This document shows, piece by piece, positions 7,501-15,577 of a DNA stretch of 18,554 bases. The number at the start of each line of letters is the position of its first letter. The stretch's first letter is position 1. The position numbers were made by a program, and so were the translations under genes. This DNA is from Oceanospirillaceae bacterium (GTDB lineage: Bacteria > Pseudomonadota > Gammaproteobacteria > Pseudomonadales > Balneatricaceae): NCBI GenBank assembly GCA_003497765.1, contig DNNY01000039.1, positions 1,026 through 19,579 of the forward strand, given 5' to 3'. The notes under the pieces are model-generated. The model saw only the letters and a list, made by a program, of their open reading frames with translations, searched no databases and was not told the DNA's origin.

Positions 7501-7546
7501 GGCGATGACTGTGCATTATTGCATTTATATGGTTATAAAATAGTGA

Positions 7547-7566
7547 TTACTGCCACTTCGCAGTAA
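7547..7566 (+). repeat. Perfect 7-bp hairpin before parA-like gene
   Basis: TTACTGC and GCAGTAA pair perfectly around a 6-base loop. There is no T-tract, so it is not a standard terminator. It sits between the exonuclease stop and the ParA start and could be an operator or a 5' RNA element. Confidence 0.35.
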
Positions 7567-7593
7567 ATAGTTGTTAACCTAGGGGAAGAAACG

Positions 7594-8391
7594 TTGCAGG
7601 TATGGGCTATTGCTAATCAAAAGGGTGGTGTGGGGAAAACCACTACCGTTGTGGCCCTTGCTGGTCTCCTAGCACAGCAAGATGCGCGGGTCTTAGTGGT
7701 TGATTTAGATCCCCATGCTTCCCTGACAGAATACTTTGGTCATGATGCAGAGAGCCTAGATAAATCTGTTTACAATTTATTTCAAACACCAGCTACACCA
7801 GTAGGGCAATTACTTCTTCCTACTCAAGAACCAGGTATTACTATACTGCCAGCATCAAGTGCTATGGCATCCTTAGAGCGTCAAACAGCTGGCTTAACTG
7901 GCTTGGGTTTAGTTGTGCATAAAGCCATGCAAAGTCTCGATAAAGAATTTGATTATGTGCTGCTAGATAGCCCCCCGGTACTGGGCATTACCATGATTAA
8001 CGCCCTTGCGGCATGTGAATTATTATTAATGCCGGTACAAACGGAATTTTTGGCTATTAAAGGCCTATTACGTATGGCCAATACCTTATCTCATCTTCTG
8101 GTATCACGAGGACAGCCATTACATACCTTGGTAGTACCAACCATGTATGATCGGCGCACCAAGCCATCAATACAAAGCTTACGTACTATCCGTAAGGAAT
8201 TTGGAGAACGGGTATCCAACGCTGTGATTCCCCATGATACACAGTTCCGCAATGCCAGCGCAGCGGGTCAAGTTCCTTCTCGTTATAATCATTTAGCCCG
8301 TGGTGTTCAGGCCTATGATTTACTGCTCACCCAGCTGTTGCGCCAGCGTCATCAAATACCCATATGGGAAGTGACATCACCAGCAAAATAA
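7594..8391 (+). CDS. ParA/Soj-family ATPase, probably a chemotaxis-type (ParC-like) partition protein
   Basis: This 265-residue ParA/MinD-family ATPase should bind ATP, dimerise and position a cargo in the cell. It has a deviant Walker A motif K10-GGVGK-TT, a Walker A' VDLDPHAS with D37 and D39, and a Walker B YVLLDSPP with D125. The N-terminus MQVWAIANQKGG and the YFGHD stretch resemble the ParA-like proteins that position chemotaxis arrays in polar-flagellated gammaproteobacteria and lie near cheW and ccm genes there. No ParB, CheW or flagellar gene is beside it here, so the cargo is unknown. The TTG start is supported by AGGGGAAG (7581-7588) five bases before it and by the family N-terminus. 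The gap to ccmA is about 200 bases with its own promoter-like element. Confidence 0.85.
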   Translation: MQVWAIANQKGGVGKTTTVVALAGLLAQQDARVLVVDLDPHASLTEYFGHDAESLDKSVYNLFQTPATPVGQLLLPTQEPGITILPASSAMASLERQTAGLTGLGLVVHKAMQSLDKEFDYVLLDSPPVLGITMINALAACELLLMPVQTEFLAIKGLLRMANTLSHLLVSRGQPLHTLVVPTMYDRRTKPSIQSLRTIRKEFGERVSNAVIPHDTQFRNASAAGQVPSRYNHLARGVQAYDLLLTQLLRQRHQIPIWEVTSPAK

Positions 8392-8541
8392 TCGTGTTTG
8401 ATGGCATTTAGCCTATAACAAACATGGCTTTATGAAACTTTACACTTGCTGCTAGGGCTTTTTGTTGTAACTTGGCTGCGTCAACCCTATATATGCTTTA
8501 AACTTCTGCAAGCTCAGGCTGTGCTCAGACGGGTTAAGGGT

Positions 8542-8568
8542 TATAATATGATGATTAAATGCTCATCA
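8542..8568 (+). promoter_or_regulatory. Candidate ccm promoter -10 box with downstream palindrome
   Basis: TATAAT (8542-8547) is a perfect -10 box, but the best-spaced -35 is poor (CTGTGC at 8519-8524), suggesting activator dependence. Directly after it TGATGA (8549-8554) and TCATCA (8563-8568) form a perfect 6-8-6 inverted repeat over the predicted start of transcription, near 8554. It does not match the FNR consensus. The leader to ccmA would be about 40 bases. Confidence 0.45.
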
Positions 8569-8593
8569 CTTAAACGCGGAATTATTCACTAGC

Positions 8594-9214
8594 ATGCAAT
8601 TAACCACACCGCCTATCCTCTTACAGGTTGCACAGCTAGCCTGTGAGCGAGATGAACGCTGCCTATTTTCTGGCTTGCAGTTCAGCGTTAGGGCGGGGGA
8701 AATTTGGCATGTTAAAGGTCCCAATGGATCTGGCAAGACTAGTCTGTTAAGGCAGTTGGCTGGTTTATTGCCAGTTGATAAAGGAGACATTAGTTTTCCT
8801 GCCGAAAAGAGCTTACTGTATATCGGACATAAGCTGGCTCTTAAGGAACAGTTAACGGCCAATGAAAATTTAGCTTGGCTAACGGCTTTATCAACACCTA
8901 GCACAGACCAACAGCGCTATAGTGCTTTGGCAAAAGTCGGTTTACGGGGTTTTGAAGAATCCCTGGTTGCGCAATTGTCAGCCGGGCAAAAGCGACGTGT
9001 GGCACTCGCTAGGTTACATCTGCAAACAGCGCCGTTATGGTTATTAGATGAACCCTTAACCGCTATGGACCAAGAAGGTATCAAAGATCAGCAGGGTTGG
9101 TTTAGTGAACACCTTAAGAAGGGTGGTGCTATGGTATTTACTAGTCATCAAGACCTGACTATTGATGGCGTAAAGGTTATTGATCTGAGCACCCTTGAGG
9201 AAGCCCGCGTATGA
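8594..9214 (+). CDS. ccmA: Haem exporter ATP-binding protein CcmA
   Basis: CcmA is the ATPase of the CcmABCD complex, which releases haem-loaded CcmE on the periplasmic side of the inner membrane for cytochrome c maturation. The 206 residues match the family. Visible ABC motifs are Walker A GPNGSGKT (42-49), signature LSAGQKRR (128-135), Walker B LWLLDEP (148-154) and the H-loop histidine H185. The opening LLQVAQLACERDER is typical of CcmA. No good Shine-Dalgarno precedes the ATG, so initiation may be weak. It overlaps ccmB by four bases (ATGATG). Confidence 0.95.
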   Translation: MQLTTPPILLQVAQLACERDERCLFSGLQFSVRAGEIWHVKGPNGSGKTSLLRQLAGLLPVDKGDISFPAEKSLLYIGHKLALKEQLTANENLAWLTALSTPSTDQQRYSALAKVGLRGFEESLVAQLSAGQKRRVALARLHLQTAPLWLLDEPLTAMDQEGIKDQQGWFSEHLKKGGAMVFTSHQDLTIDGVKVIDLSTLEEARV

Positions 9215-9885
9215 TGTCATTTATGTTTGCCATTATTCGACGTGACCTCTTGTTGGTAATGCGTTATCCAGCAGAAATGCTCAATCCACTGATGTTTTTT
9301 GTTTTGGTAGTGGCTCTATTCCCCCTGGGCATAAGCCCGGAAGCTTCTCTACTAAGTCAAGTGGCGGCAGGTATTGTTTGGGTCGCAGCTTTATTAGCGA
9401 CCTTATTAGCTCTAGATATATTGTTTAAGGCGGATTTTGCTGATGGTAGCTTAGAGCAGTTGCTCATGGCTCATCAGCCAACCTGGATTCTGGTATTGGC
9501 GAAGGTAATCGTACATTGGTTAATCAGCGGTTTGCCATTAGTATTGTTGTCCCCACTAGTGGCAAGCATGTTATTTTTGCCTGCTGAGGCTTTGCCAACA
9601 TTAATGTTTAGTTTACTGGTTGGGACACCTACGTTAAGCCTCTTTGGTGCGGTTGGTGCAGCCTTAGTCACAGGGGTGAAAAATGCGGGGATGTTGATTT
9701 CATTACTAGTATTACCATTGTATATTCCAGTACTTATTTTTGGCACTGGAGCAGTGGCGGCAGCGGCACAGGGGTTGCCTGTTTCGGGTTATTTAGCCTA
9801 TATGGCGGCCATGCTTATTTTTGCGCTTATGATTACCCCATGGGCCGCGGCAATGGCACTCAAAGTTGGGCAAATGCAGGGCTAA
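9211..9885 (+). CDS. ccmB: Haem exporter membrane protein CcmB
   Basis: CcmB is the integral membrane partner of CcmA in the CcmABCD complex. The protein has 224 residues, close to the usual size of about 220, and about six hydrophobic segments after a short cytoplasmic start (FAIIRRDLLLVMRYPAE). The family stretch LNPLMFFVLVVALFPL is present. Two adjacent ATG codons (9211 and 9214) could both start it; the first overlaps the ccmA stop, suggesting translational coupling. Confidence 0.95.
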   Translation: MMSFMFAIIRRDLLLVMRYPAEMLNPLMFFVLVVALFPLGISPEASLLSQVAAGIVWVAALLATLLALDILFKADFADGSLEQLLMAHQPTWILVLAKVIVHWLISGLPLVLLSPLVASMLFLPAEALPTLMFSLLVGTPTLSLFGAVGAALVTGVKNAGMLISLLVLPLYIPVLIFGTGAVAAAAQGLPVSGYLAYMAAMLIFALMITPWAAAMALKVGQMQG

Positions 9886-9912
9886 GTAGAGATGATGGTA
9901 AGGACTTAATGC

Positions 9913-10671
9913 ATGAGTTGGTTTGATAATTGGCATCTGCCAAAGTGGTTCTATCAAATGGCTTCACCAAAGTGGTTTTATGACTTTGGTGCACGCCTAC
10001 AACCCTGGTTTGCTGGCTTGGCACTGATATTGATTAGTTGGGGTCTGGTTTGGGGTTTACTTTATGCCCCAGCTGATTATCAGCAGGGCAATAGCTTCCG
10101 TATTATTTATGTCCATGTGCCTGCTGCTATTTTGGGCCAGTCACTATTTTTATTTATGGCAGTAGCAGGTGCCATCGGTCTTATTTGGAAAATAAAAGTG
10201 GCCTTTATGGTCGCTAGATCAGCTACTCTGGTCGGGGCTAGTTTTACTGCCTTAGCCCTGATTACCGGTGCTGTGTGGGGCAAACCCACCTGGGGAACCT
10301 ATTGGGTATGGGATGCCAGATTAACGTCAACCTTGATACTGTTATTTCTTTATACGGGTGTAATGGCCTTAAATCAGGCTATTCCTGATCGCTCTGTGGC
10401 GGGGCGGGCAACGGCTATCTTGGCTATTATCGGCAGTATTAATATTCCCATAATTAAATATTCTGTTGACTGGTGGAATACTCTGCACCAGCCTTCTACC
10501 TTTACCTTAACCAGTAAACCGAGTATGCCGCCCGAGATGTATATACCATTGCTATTGATGGTGATTGGTTGTTATTGTTTTTGTGCTTGGCTAATTATGC
10601 AGCGTACCCGCAATGAAATTCTTGACCAGGAAAGACAATCCTCCTGGGTGGCACGATATCTGGAGGATTAA
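9913..10671 (+). CDS. ccmC: Haem handling protein CcmC
   Basis: CcmC is an inner-membrane protein of the haem-handling family that presents haem to CcmE. The 252 residues contain about six membrane helices, the tryptophan-rich WGTYWVWDARLT (127-138) and conserved histidines H68 in YVHVP and H192 in LHQPS, the expected haem ligands. The N-terminus carries the pentapeptide PKWFY twice (10-14 and 19-23). Gap to ccmB is 27 bases and a TAAGGA Shine-Dalgarno sits eight bases before the ATG. Confidence 0.96.
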   Translation: MSWFDNWHLPKWFYQMASPKWFYDFGARLQPWFAGLALILISWGLVWGLLYAPADYQQGNSFRIIYVHVPAAILGQSLFLFMAVAGAIGLIWKIKVAFMVARSATLVGASFTALALITGAVWGKPTWGTYWVWDARLTSTLILLFLYTGVMALNQAIPDRSVAGRATAILAIIGSINIPIIKYSVDWWNTLHQPSTFTLTSKPSMPPEMYIPLLLMVIGCYCFCAWLIMQRTRNEILDQERQSSWVARYLED

Positions 10672-10673
10672 GC

Positions 10674-10850
10674 ATGTATTTTACGTCCTTTGAACAGTTT
10701 ATAAATATGAATGGCCATGGTTTTTATGTATGGCTTAGTTATGCTTGTTTTGCTCTTTTGGTGGTAACCAATATATGGGTTGCTCAGCAGCGTCATCGCC
10801 GTTTGCGTAAGCAGATTAAATCGCGACTAGGTCGCTCGGCAAAGGTTTAG
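10674..10850 (+). CDS. ccmD: Haem exporter small protein CcmD
   Basis: This 58-residue protein is encoded two bases after ccmC and one base before ccmE. It begins [20 protein letters not shown], has one membrane segment at about 17-36, and ends in a strongly basic tail ([13 protein letters not shown]). The [10 protein letters not shown] start, single helix and basic tail are the hallmarks of CcmD, which links CcmC to CcmE and helps release holo-CcmE. The position within the operon settles the call. Confidence 0.92.
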   Translation: MYFTSFEQFINMNGHGFYVWLSYACFALLVVTNIWVAQQRHRRLRKQIKSRLGRSAKV

Positions 10851-10851
10851 T

Positions 10852-11316
10852 ATGGCTATGCATCCTAAGCGTAAGAAAAAATTAATTTTAGTGTTGTTGA
10901 TGCTAACTGGCGTGGGGTTAATCGTTGGTTTGGTACTCTATGCCTTGTCCCAGAATATCAATTTATTTTTCCCGCCTTCTGATATTGCTCAGGGTAAAGC
11001 GCCCTATGAAAAGCGTATACGTGCTGGCGGCATGGTGCGCGAAGGCAGTGTTGTGCGTTCTCCAGATAGTTTGTTAGTTACCTTTGTGCTGACTGATTAT
11101 GCCCATGACGTCACTGTGTCTTATGAAGGCATACTGCCAGATTTATTTCGCGAGGGGCAAGGTATTGTGGCGCAGGGTAAGTTACAGCCCAATGGTGTGT
11201 TTGTGGCCGATGAAGTGTTAGCGAAACATGATGAGAACTATATGCCACCTGAAGTGACTGACGCCATTAACCAAGCCAATGATATGGGTGAAAAAGCCGG
11301 AGCTGTGTATAAATGA
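10852..11316 (+). CDS. ccmE: Periplasmic haem chaperone CcmE
   Basis: CcmE binds haem covalently in the periplasm and delivers it to CcmF/CcmH. The 154 residues start with a basic segment (HPKRKKK) and one membrane anchor (about 11-33), followed by the OB-fold domain. The haem-binding histidine H126 lies in [12 protein letters not shown] with Y130 four residues on, as in the histidine-type CcmE. AAAGG six bases before the first ATG supports this start over the ATG two codons later. Its stop overlaps the ccmF start (ATGA). Confidence 0.96.
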   Translation: MAMHPKRKKKLILVLLMLTGVGLIVGLVLYALSQNINLFFPPSDIAQGKAPYEKRIRAGGMVREGSVVRSPDSLLVTFVLTDYAHDVTVSYEGILPDLFREGQGIVAQGKLQPNGVFVADEVLAKHDENYMPPEVTDAINQANDMGEKAGAVYK

Positions 11317-13250
11317 TTCCTGAAATTGGCCATATGGCTCTAATTTTGGCTTTATGTTTGGGGGTTGCCTTGGGTTTACTACCGTTATTAGGTACTTACA
11401 CAGGCCATGCCCGTTTAATTATGTCTGCACGACCCTTGGCCATTGGCCAAGGCTTGTTTTTAACCTTGTCGTTTATATGTTTGACCCTAGCCTTTGTCAA
11501 TGACGATTTTACAGTACAATATGTGGCAGCTAACTCCAATTCAGCTTTACCAGTGCAATACAAAATATCAGCAGTATGGGGTAGTCACGAAGGTTCGTTA
11601 CTCTTGTGGGTGCTGATGCTGGGTTGGTGGACCATGGCCGTAAGCCTGTTTGCTAAATCCATACCACCTGCTATGTTGGCGCGAGTCTTATCCGTAATGG
11701 GGCTAATTGCTATTGGCTTTATGCTATTTACCCTGATCACTTCTAACCCCTTTTGGCGTTATTTACCGGAAGGGCCAGCCCAAGGTGCTGATCTCAATCC
11801 ATTGTTACAAGATTTTGGTTTAATAGTGCACCCACCCACCTTGTATATGGGCTATGTTGGTTTTTCCGTGGCCTTTGCCTTTGCCATAGCGGCGCTTTTA
11901 GATGGTAAGGTGGATGCGGCATGGTTGCGTTGGTCTCGCCCTTGGACCATTGTTGCCTGGGGCTTCCTTACCTTAGGTATCGTATTGGGCAGTTGGTGGG
12001 CCTATTATGAATTAGGCTGGGGCGGCTGGTGGTTCTGGGATCCAGTAGAGAATGCTTCCTTTATGCCTTGGTTAATAGGCACAGCCTTGATGCACTCTTT
12101 GGCTGTTTCCGAGAAACGTGGGCTATTTAAGAATTGGACGATTCTGTTGGCTATTTTGGCATTTAGCCTAAGTTTGTTAGGAACTTTTTTAGTTCGTTCA
12201 GGTATTTTGACCTCAGTGCATGCTTTTGCAGCTGATCCAGAACGGGGCTTTTTTGTATTAATTCTATTAGCTATAACTGTCGGTGGTTCTCTGGGACTCT
12301 ATGCATTGCGGGCTAGTAGTGTGGCCAGTCGCGTTGGCTTTGTCTTTTGGTCGCGGGAGAATTTTCTGTTAATCAATAATATTCTCTTGGTTATCTCTAC
12401 CCTTGTGGTTCTATTAGGCACCTTATACCCATTATTATTGGATGCCTTTGGTGGTGGTAAAGTCTCCATTGGCCCGCCATACTACAATAAAGTGTTTGTG
12501 CCACTAATGATCTTGCTGATGATCTCTATGGGCTTTGGCTTACTGACCAAATGGAAGAGCATTCAGGTCAGTGAATTGTTACAGTTACTGCGCTCTCCAG
12601 TGTTGATTGCAGTTGCTGCAGGTCTGGTATTTCCTTTTCTTTACGGCAGCCAATTTAATTGGGCTACGGCTTTAGCAGTGGCACTATTAGTTTGGTTAAT
12701 AGCCGCTAGCTATCGTGATTTAAGTCGCCGTGTCAGACATAAAGGCTGGTTGCGAGGTCTACGTCAGCTTAATCCCGGCTATTATGGCATGTTGTTAGCC
12801 CATATTGGCGTGGGTGTGACGGCTGTAGGTATTGCTGTGGTCAGTACCCATGAAGCGAATTATGATATTCGCATGGCGCCTGGTGATAACCTGCAAGTAG
12901 AGCAATATGAGTTTATTTTTAATGGTACGCAAGATATTGTGGGTCCTAACTACACCTCTGTACAAGGTATTGTGAAAGTAAACCAAGAGGGCGAATTCTA
13001 TACCTACTTGTACCCTGAAAAGCGTACTTATATAGCTCGCCAACAGGTGATGACCGAAGCTGCCATAGATGCGGCCTTAAGTCGGGATATCTATGTCGCC
13101 ATGGGTGAGCCCTTAGCTGACGATGCTTGGGCTATGCGTATTCACTTTAAACCTATGGTACGTTGGATCTGGTTAGGAGGCATTTTAATGTCTCTGGGCG
13201 CTGTGCTGGCAGTATGGGATAAACGTTACCGTCGGCGACGTGCCCAGTAG
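11313..13250 (+). CDS. ccmF: Cytochrome c haem lyase subunit CcmF
   Basis: CcmF is the large inner-membrane part of the haem ligation complex, which takes haem from CcmE and attaches it to apocytochrome c with CcmH and CcmI. The 645 residues match the family. The WWD domain [13 protein letters not shown] (235-247) is intact. Histidines H173 (VHPP), H261 (MHSLAVSE), H303 (SVHAF) and H497 (LLAHIGVG) fit the periplasmic and membrane haem ligands described for CcmF. Many membrane segments are followed by a C-terminal periplasmic region and a last helix before a basic tail. Confidence 0.97.
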   Translation: MIPEIGHMALILALCLGVALGLLPLLGTYTGHARLIMSARPLAIGQGLFLTLSFICLTLAFVNDDFTVQYVAANSNSALPVQYKISAVWGSHEGSLLLWVLMLGWWTMAVSLFAKSIPPAMLARVLSVMGLIAIGFMLFTLITSNPFWRYLPEGPAQGADLNPLLQDFGLIVHPPTLYMGYVGFSVAFAFAIAALLDGKVDAAWLRWSRPWTIVAWGFLTLGIVLGSWWAYYELGWGGWWFWDPVENASFMPWLIGTALMHSLAVSEKRGLFKNWTILLAILAFSLSLLGTFLVRSGILTSVHAFAADPERGFFVLILLAITVGGSLGLYALRASSVASRVGFVFWSRENFLLINNILLVISTLVVLLGTLYPLLLDAFGGGKVSIGPPYYNKVFVPLMILLMISMGFGLLTKWKSIQVSELLQLLRSPVLIAVAAGLVFPFLYGSQFNWATALAVALLVWLIAASYRDLSRRVRHKGWLRGLRQLNPGYYGMLLAHIGVGVTAVGIAVVSTHEANYDIRMAPGDNLQVEQYEFIFNGTQDIVGPNYTSVQGIVKVNQEGEFYTYLYPEKRTYIARQQVMTEAAIDAALSRDIYVAMGEPLADDAWAMRIHFKPMVRWIWLGGILMSLGAVLAVWDKRYRRRRAQ

Positions 13251-13262
13251 AGGGGGTTTATT

Positions 13263-13823
13263 ATGAGTGAACAAAAAAACCGTTGGTTACGTTTGTTATT
13301 GCTGTTACCCATGTTGATGGCCTTTGGTTTAGGCGTATTTTTATATGCAGGCCTTGGTAAAGATCCAACTAAACTTGAATCAAGTCTAGTGGGCCAAAAA
13401 CTCACCGACTTTACCGGCGAAAGTCTAGCTGACCCCACCCGTATCCTTGGCCGTGACGATATACTAGGTACCCCAAGTCTGATTAATGTATGGGCAACAT
13501 GGTGCCCAACTTGCAAGGCTGAACATGCTTTTTTAAATGCTCTGGTGGCGCAAGAGGGTGTACGTATTATTGGCGTTAATTATCATGATCAACGTGAGCC
13601 TGCCAAACAGTGGTTGGCTGAATTAGGTGACCCTTATGCGTTTTCAATTTATGACCCCCAAGGGCGATTAGGTATTGAACTAGGCGTAGTGGGTGCACCT
13701 GAAACTTATCTTGTGGATGCCAATGGCTTCATTATTGATAAGCTCACAGGGGAATTAAATGAACGCACTTGGGCAGACATGAAACCACAATATGAGTCCC
13801 TAATGGCGCAGCAGGCACAATAG
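13263..13823 (+). CDS. ccmG: Thiol:disulfide oxidoreductase CcmG/DsbE
   Basis: This membrane-anchored periplasmic thioredoxin keeps apocytochrome c cysteines, or CcmH, reduced for haem attachment. The 186 residues have one N-terminal anchor (about 9-29) and a thioredoxin fold with active site W80-C81-P-T-C84 and a GAPETYLVD segment holding the cis-proline. The WCPTC motif and GAPET segment are characteristic of DsbE/CcmG rather than other thioredoxins. AGGGGG six bases before the ATG is a strong ribosome binding site. Confidence 0.96.
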   Translation: MSEQKNRWLRLLLLLPMLMAFGLGVFLYAGLGKDPTKLESSLVGQKLTDFTGESLADPTRILGRDDILGTPSLINVWATWCPTCKAEHAFLNALVAQEGVRIIGVNYHDQREPAKQWLAELGDPYAFSIYDPQGRLGIELGVVGAPETYLVDANGFIIDKLTGELNERTWADMKPQYESLMAQQAQ

Positions 13824-13833
13824 GTTGATAGTT

Positions 13834-14307
13834 ATGTCGAGAATATTAGCTACACTATTATTTTGTCTTTTTTATAGTGTTTCTTCACCTGTAGTGGCGG
13901 CAATTGAAACCTATCAATTTGCCTCACCTGAATTGGCTGAAAGATTTACGGATTTAACCCTAGAGCTACGTTGTCCAAAGTGCCAAAACCAAAATCTGGC
14001 TGACTCTGATTCGATTATTGCCAAGGATTTACGTCGACAAGTTAAAATTATGGTCGATGATGGCCAAAGCGATGAGCAAATACGTGCTTTTATGGTCCAG
14101 CGATATGGTGACTTTATATTATATAACCCACCATTTAAGGCCCAAACCTTAGTGTTATGGTTAGCGCCCTTGGTACTATTAATTATAGGAGCATTAGTAT
14201 TGGTGTTTATACGTCGTGGCAAAGGCACTGCCGCAGCCACCTTAGATGATCAAGAAAGGGCTGAGTTAGACAGTCTAATAAAGCAACAGCAGGATCAAAA
14301 TAAATGA
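13834..14307 (+). CDS. ccmH: Cytochrome c maturation protein CcmH
   Basis: CcmH works with CcmG and CcmF to reduce and present the CxxCH site of apocytochrome c. I choose ATG 13834 (157 residues) because it directly starts a signal peptide (MSRILATLLFCLFYSVSSPV, probable cut near VAA-IET). A TTG at 13825 would add three residues. The active motif LRCPKCQNQ has C47 and C50. A helix at about 104-126 anchors the C-terminus. Its TGA overlaps the ccmI start (ATGA), so the two are translationally coupled. Confidence 0.95.
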   Translation: MSRILATLLFCLFYSVSSPVVAAIETYQFASPELAERFTDLTLELRCPKCQNQNLADSDSIIAKDLRRQVKIMVDDGQSDEQIRAFMVQRYGDFILYNPPFKAQTLVLWLAPLVLLIIGALVLVFIRRGKGTAAATLDDQERAELDSLIKQQQDQNK

Positions 14308-15530
14308 GCGATTATTGGTGGGTGGCTAGCATTTTGATGACCTTAGCCAGTTTGTTTTTACTGTGGCCATTACTGCGCCCAGCACCCACTGATTGGCAAA
14401 AGTCTGATCCTAATCGTGCTGATAATATTCATTTATTTGAACAACAAAAGCAGGATATGCAAGCGGATTTGGCTGCTGGAAATCTTAGCGAAACTGAGTT
14501 TGCCGAGCGCCAATCGGAATTAGAGCGAGGGCTGCTAGAGGACTTAAAAAGCCAACAAGCTGGCCCCAAGATTAAAAATCGTGGTGCATATTTGTTGCTG
14601 CTGACAGCCTTGTTAACACCGCTTTCTGGTTGGTTTTTGTATACCGAGTGGGGTGCTGGCAATGGTATGCAACAGCGACAGAATATGCTAGCTACCCGGG
14701 CCATTATGCAAAGCTCTGAGAGTATGGAACAACTGTTAGTTGCATTGCAGTCCAATCTGCAAAAACACCCAAATAATCCAGAAGGTTGGTTTATTCTGGC
14801 TAATTATTTATTACAAAACCAACTCCTAGAGGAAAGTTTACAGGCCTTTCAATTAGCTAAACAGTATGCCGTAGAGGGCTCACCAGAACGTGCCTCTATT
14901 TTAGGTAATTATGCTCAGGCTCTATTTGTGATTGATGGTGACTTTAGTGAGCGCGTTAGTCTGGCAATTAACGAGGCTATCAATGCCAATCCAAATGATG
15001 TCTCGGCCCTAAGTTTATTGGGTATCCAAGCCTATGAAGCGGAGAACTTTACCGATGCTATCCGTTTTTGGGAGCAGGCGTTAGCCGCGTCAAGTAGTGG
15101 TGAGGGGGCAGAATCTTTAGCCACAGGTATTCGTAATGCTCGCCAGCAACTTGCCCAGCAGCAGTCAGGTGTGGAGGCAGGGCCTTTAATTGAAGTAACA
15201 GTGCGTCTAGCAAATGGCTTACAAGTACCGACTAATCCAGAGGCTGTACTATTTGTTTATGCCCGTCCAGTTGGGCAAACAATGCCTCTATTAGCCACCC
15301 GTCTTGACCCATCGACCTTGCCTTTACGCTTACAATTGAACAATACTATGGCCTTGTTACCAGATACTAACTTGGCAGACTATACGGAGTTAGAAGTTGT
15401 CGCACATATTGCGAAAGCAGGCACACCACCACAAATAAATGGTGATTTAGTAGGTCAGGTAAACTCTGTTTCTGTTGCTGCGCAAGAAGTGGTAGACTTG
15501 GTAATTAATCGTATAGTCTCTGGCCAATAG
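14304..15530 (+). CDS. ccmI: Cytochrome c biogenesis TPR protein CcmI
   Basis: CcmI is the apocytochrome c chaperone of the haem ligation complex, corresponding to the C-terminal half of E. coli CcmH. The 408 residues have two membrane helices (about 4-22 and 94-113) around a Leu-zipper-like cytoplasmic loop rich in Gln and Glu. A periplasmic TPR region follows (about 140-285, with units such as PEGWFILANYLL and VSALSLLGIQAYEAENF). A C-terminal beta-rich domain (293-405) has GPLIEVTVRLA. It is the last ccm gene here. No convincing terminator follows, so transcripts may continue into smc. Confidence 0.93.
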   Translation: MSDYWWVASILMTLASLFLLWPLLRPAPTDWQKSDPNRADNIHLFEQQKQDMQADLAAGNLSETEFAERQSELERGLLEDLKSQQAGPKIKNRGAYLLLLTALLTPLSGWFLYTEWGAGNGMQQRQNMLATRAIMQSSESMEQLLVALQSNLQKHPNNPEGWFILANYLLQNQLLEESLQAFQLAKQYAVEGSPERASILGNYAQALFVIDGDFSERVSLAINEAINANPNDVSALSLLGIQAYEAENFTDAIRFWEQALAASSSGEGAESLATGIRNARQQLAQQQSGVEAGPLIEVTVRLANGLQVPTNPEAVLFVYARPVGQTMPLLATRLDPSTLPLRLQLNNTMALLPDTNLADYTELEVVAHIAKAGTPPQINGDLVGQVNSVSVAAQEVVDLVINRIVSGQ

Positions 15531-15577
15531 TTTGGCCCAGCCTGTTTCGGGCTGCTGTATTTGAGTAACCCAAAACC

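Noticed and set aside
8392..8480. Terminator after the parA-like gene (AGCC ... GGCT)
   Set aside because: The arms pair for only four bases over a 12-base loop; the later T-run is not adjacent.
8566..8904. Minus-strand open frame of 112 codons over the start of ccmA
   Set aside because: It overlaps conserved ccmA motifs, has no Shine-Dalgarno that stands out and resembles no family I know.
15538..15554. Possible terminator after ccmI (CAGCC ... GGCTG hairpin)
   Set aside because: The stem is only five base pairs and no T-tract follows, so I do not call it a terminator.
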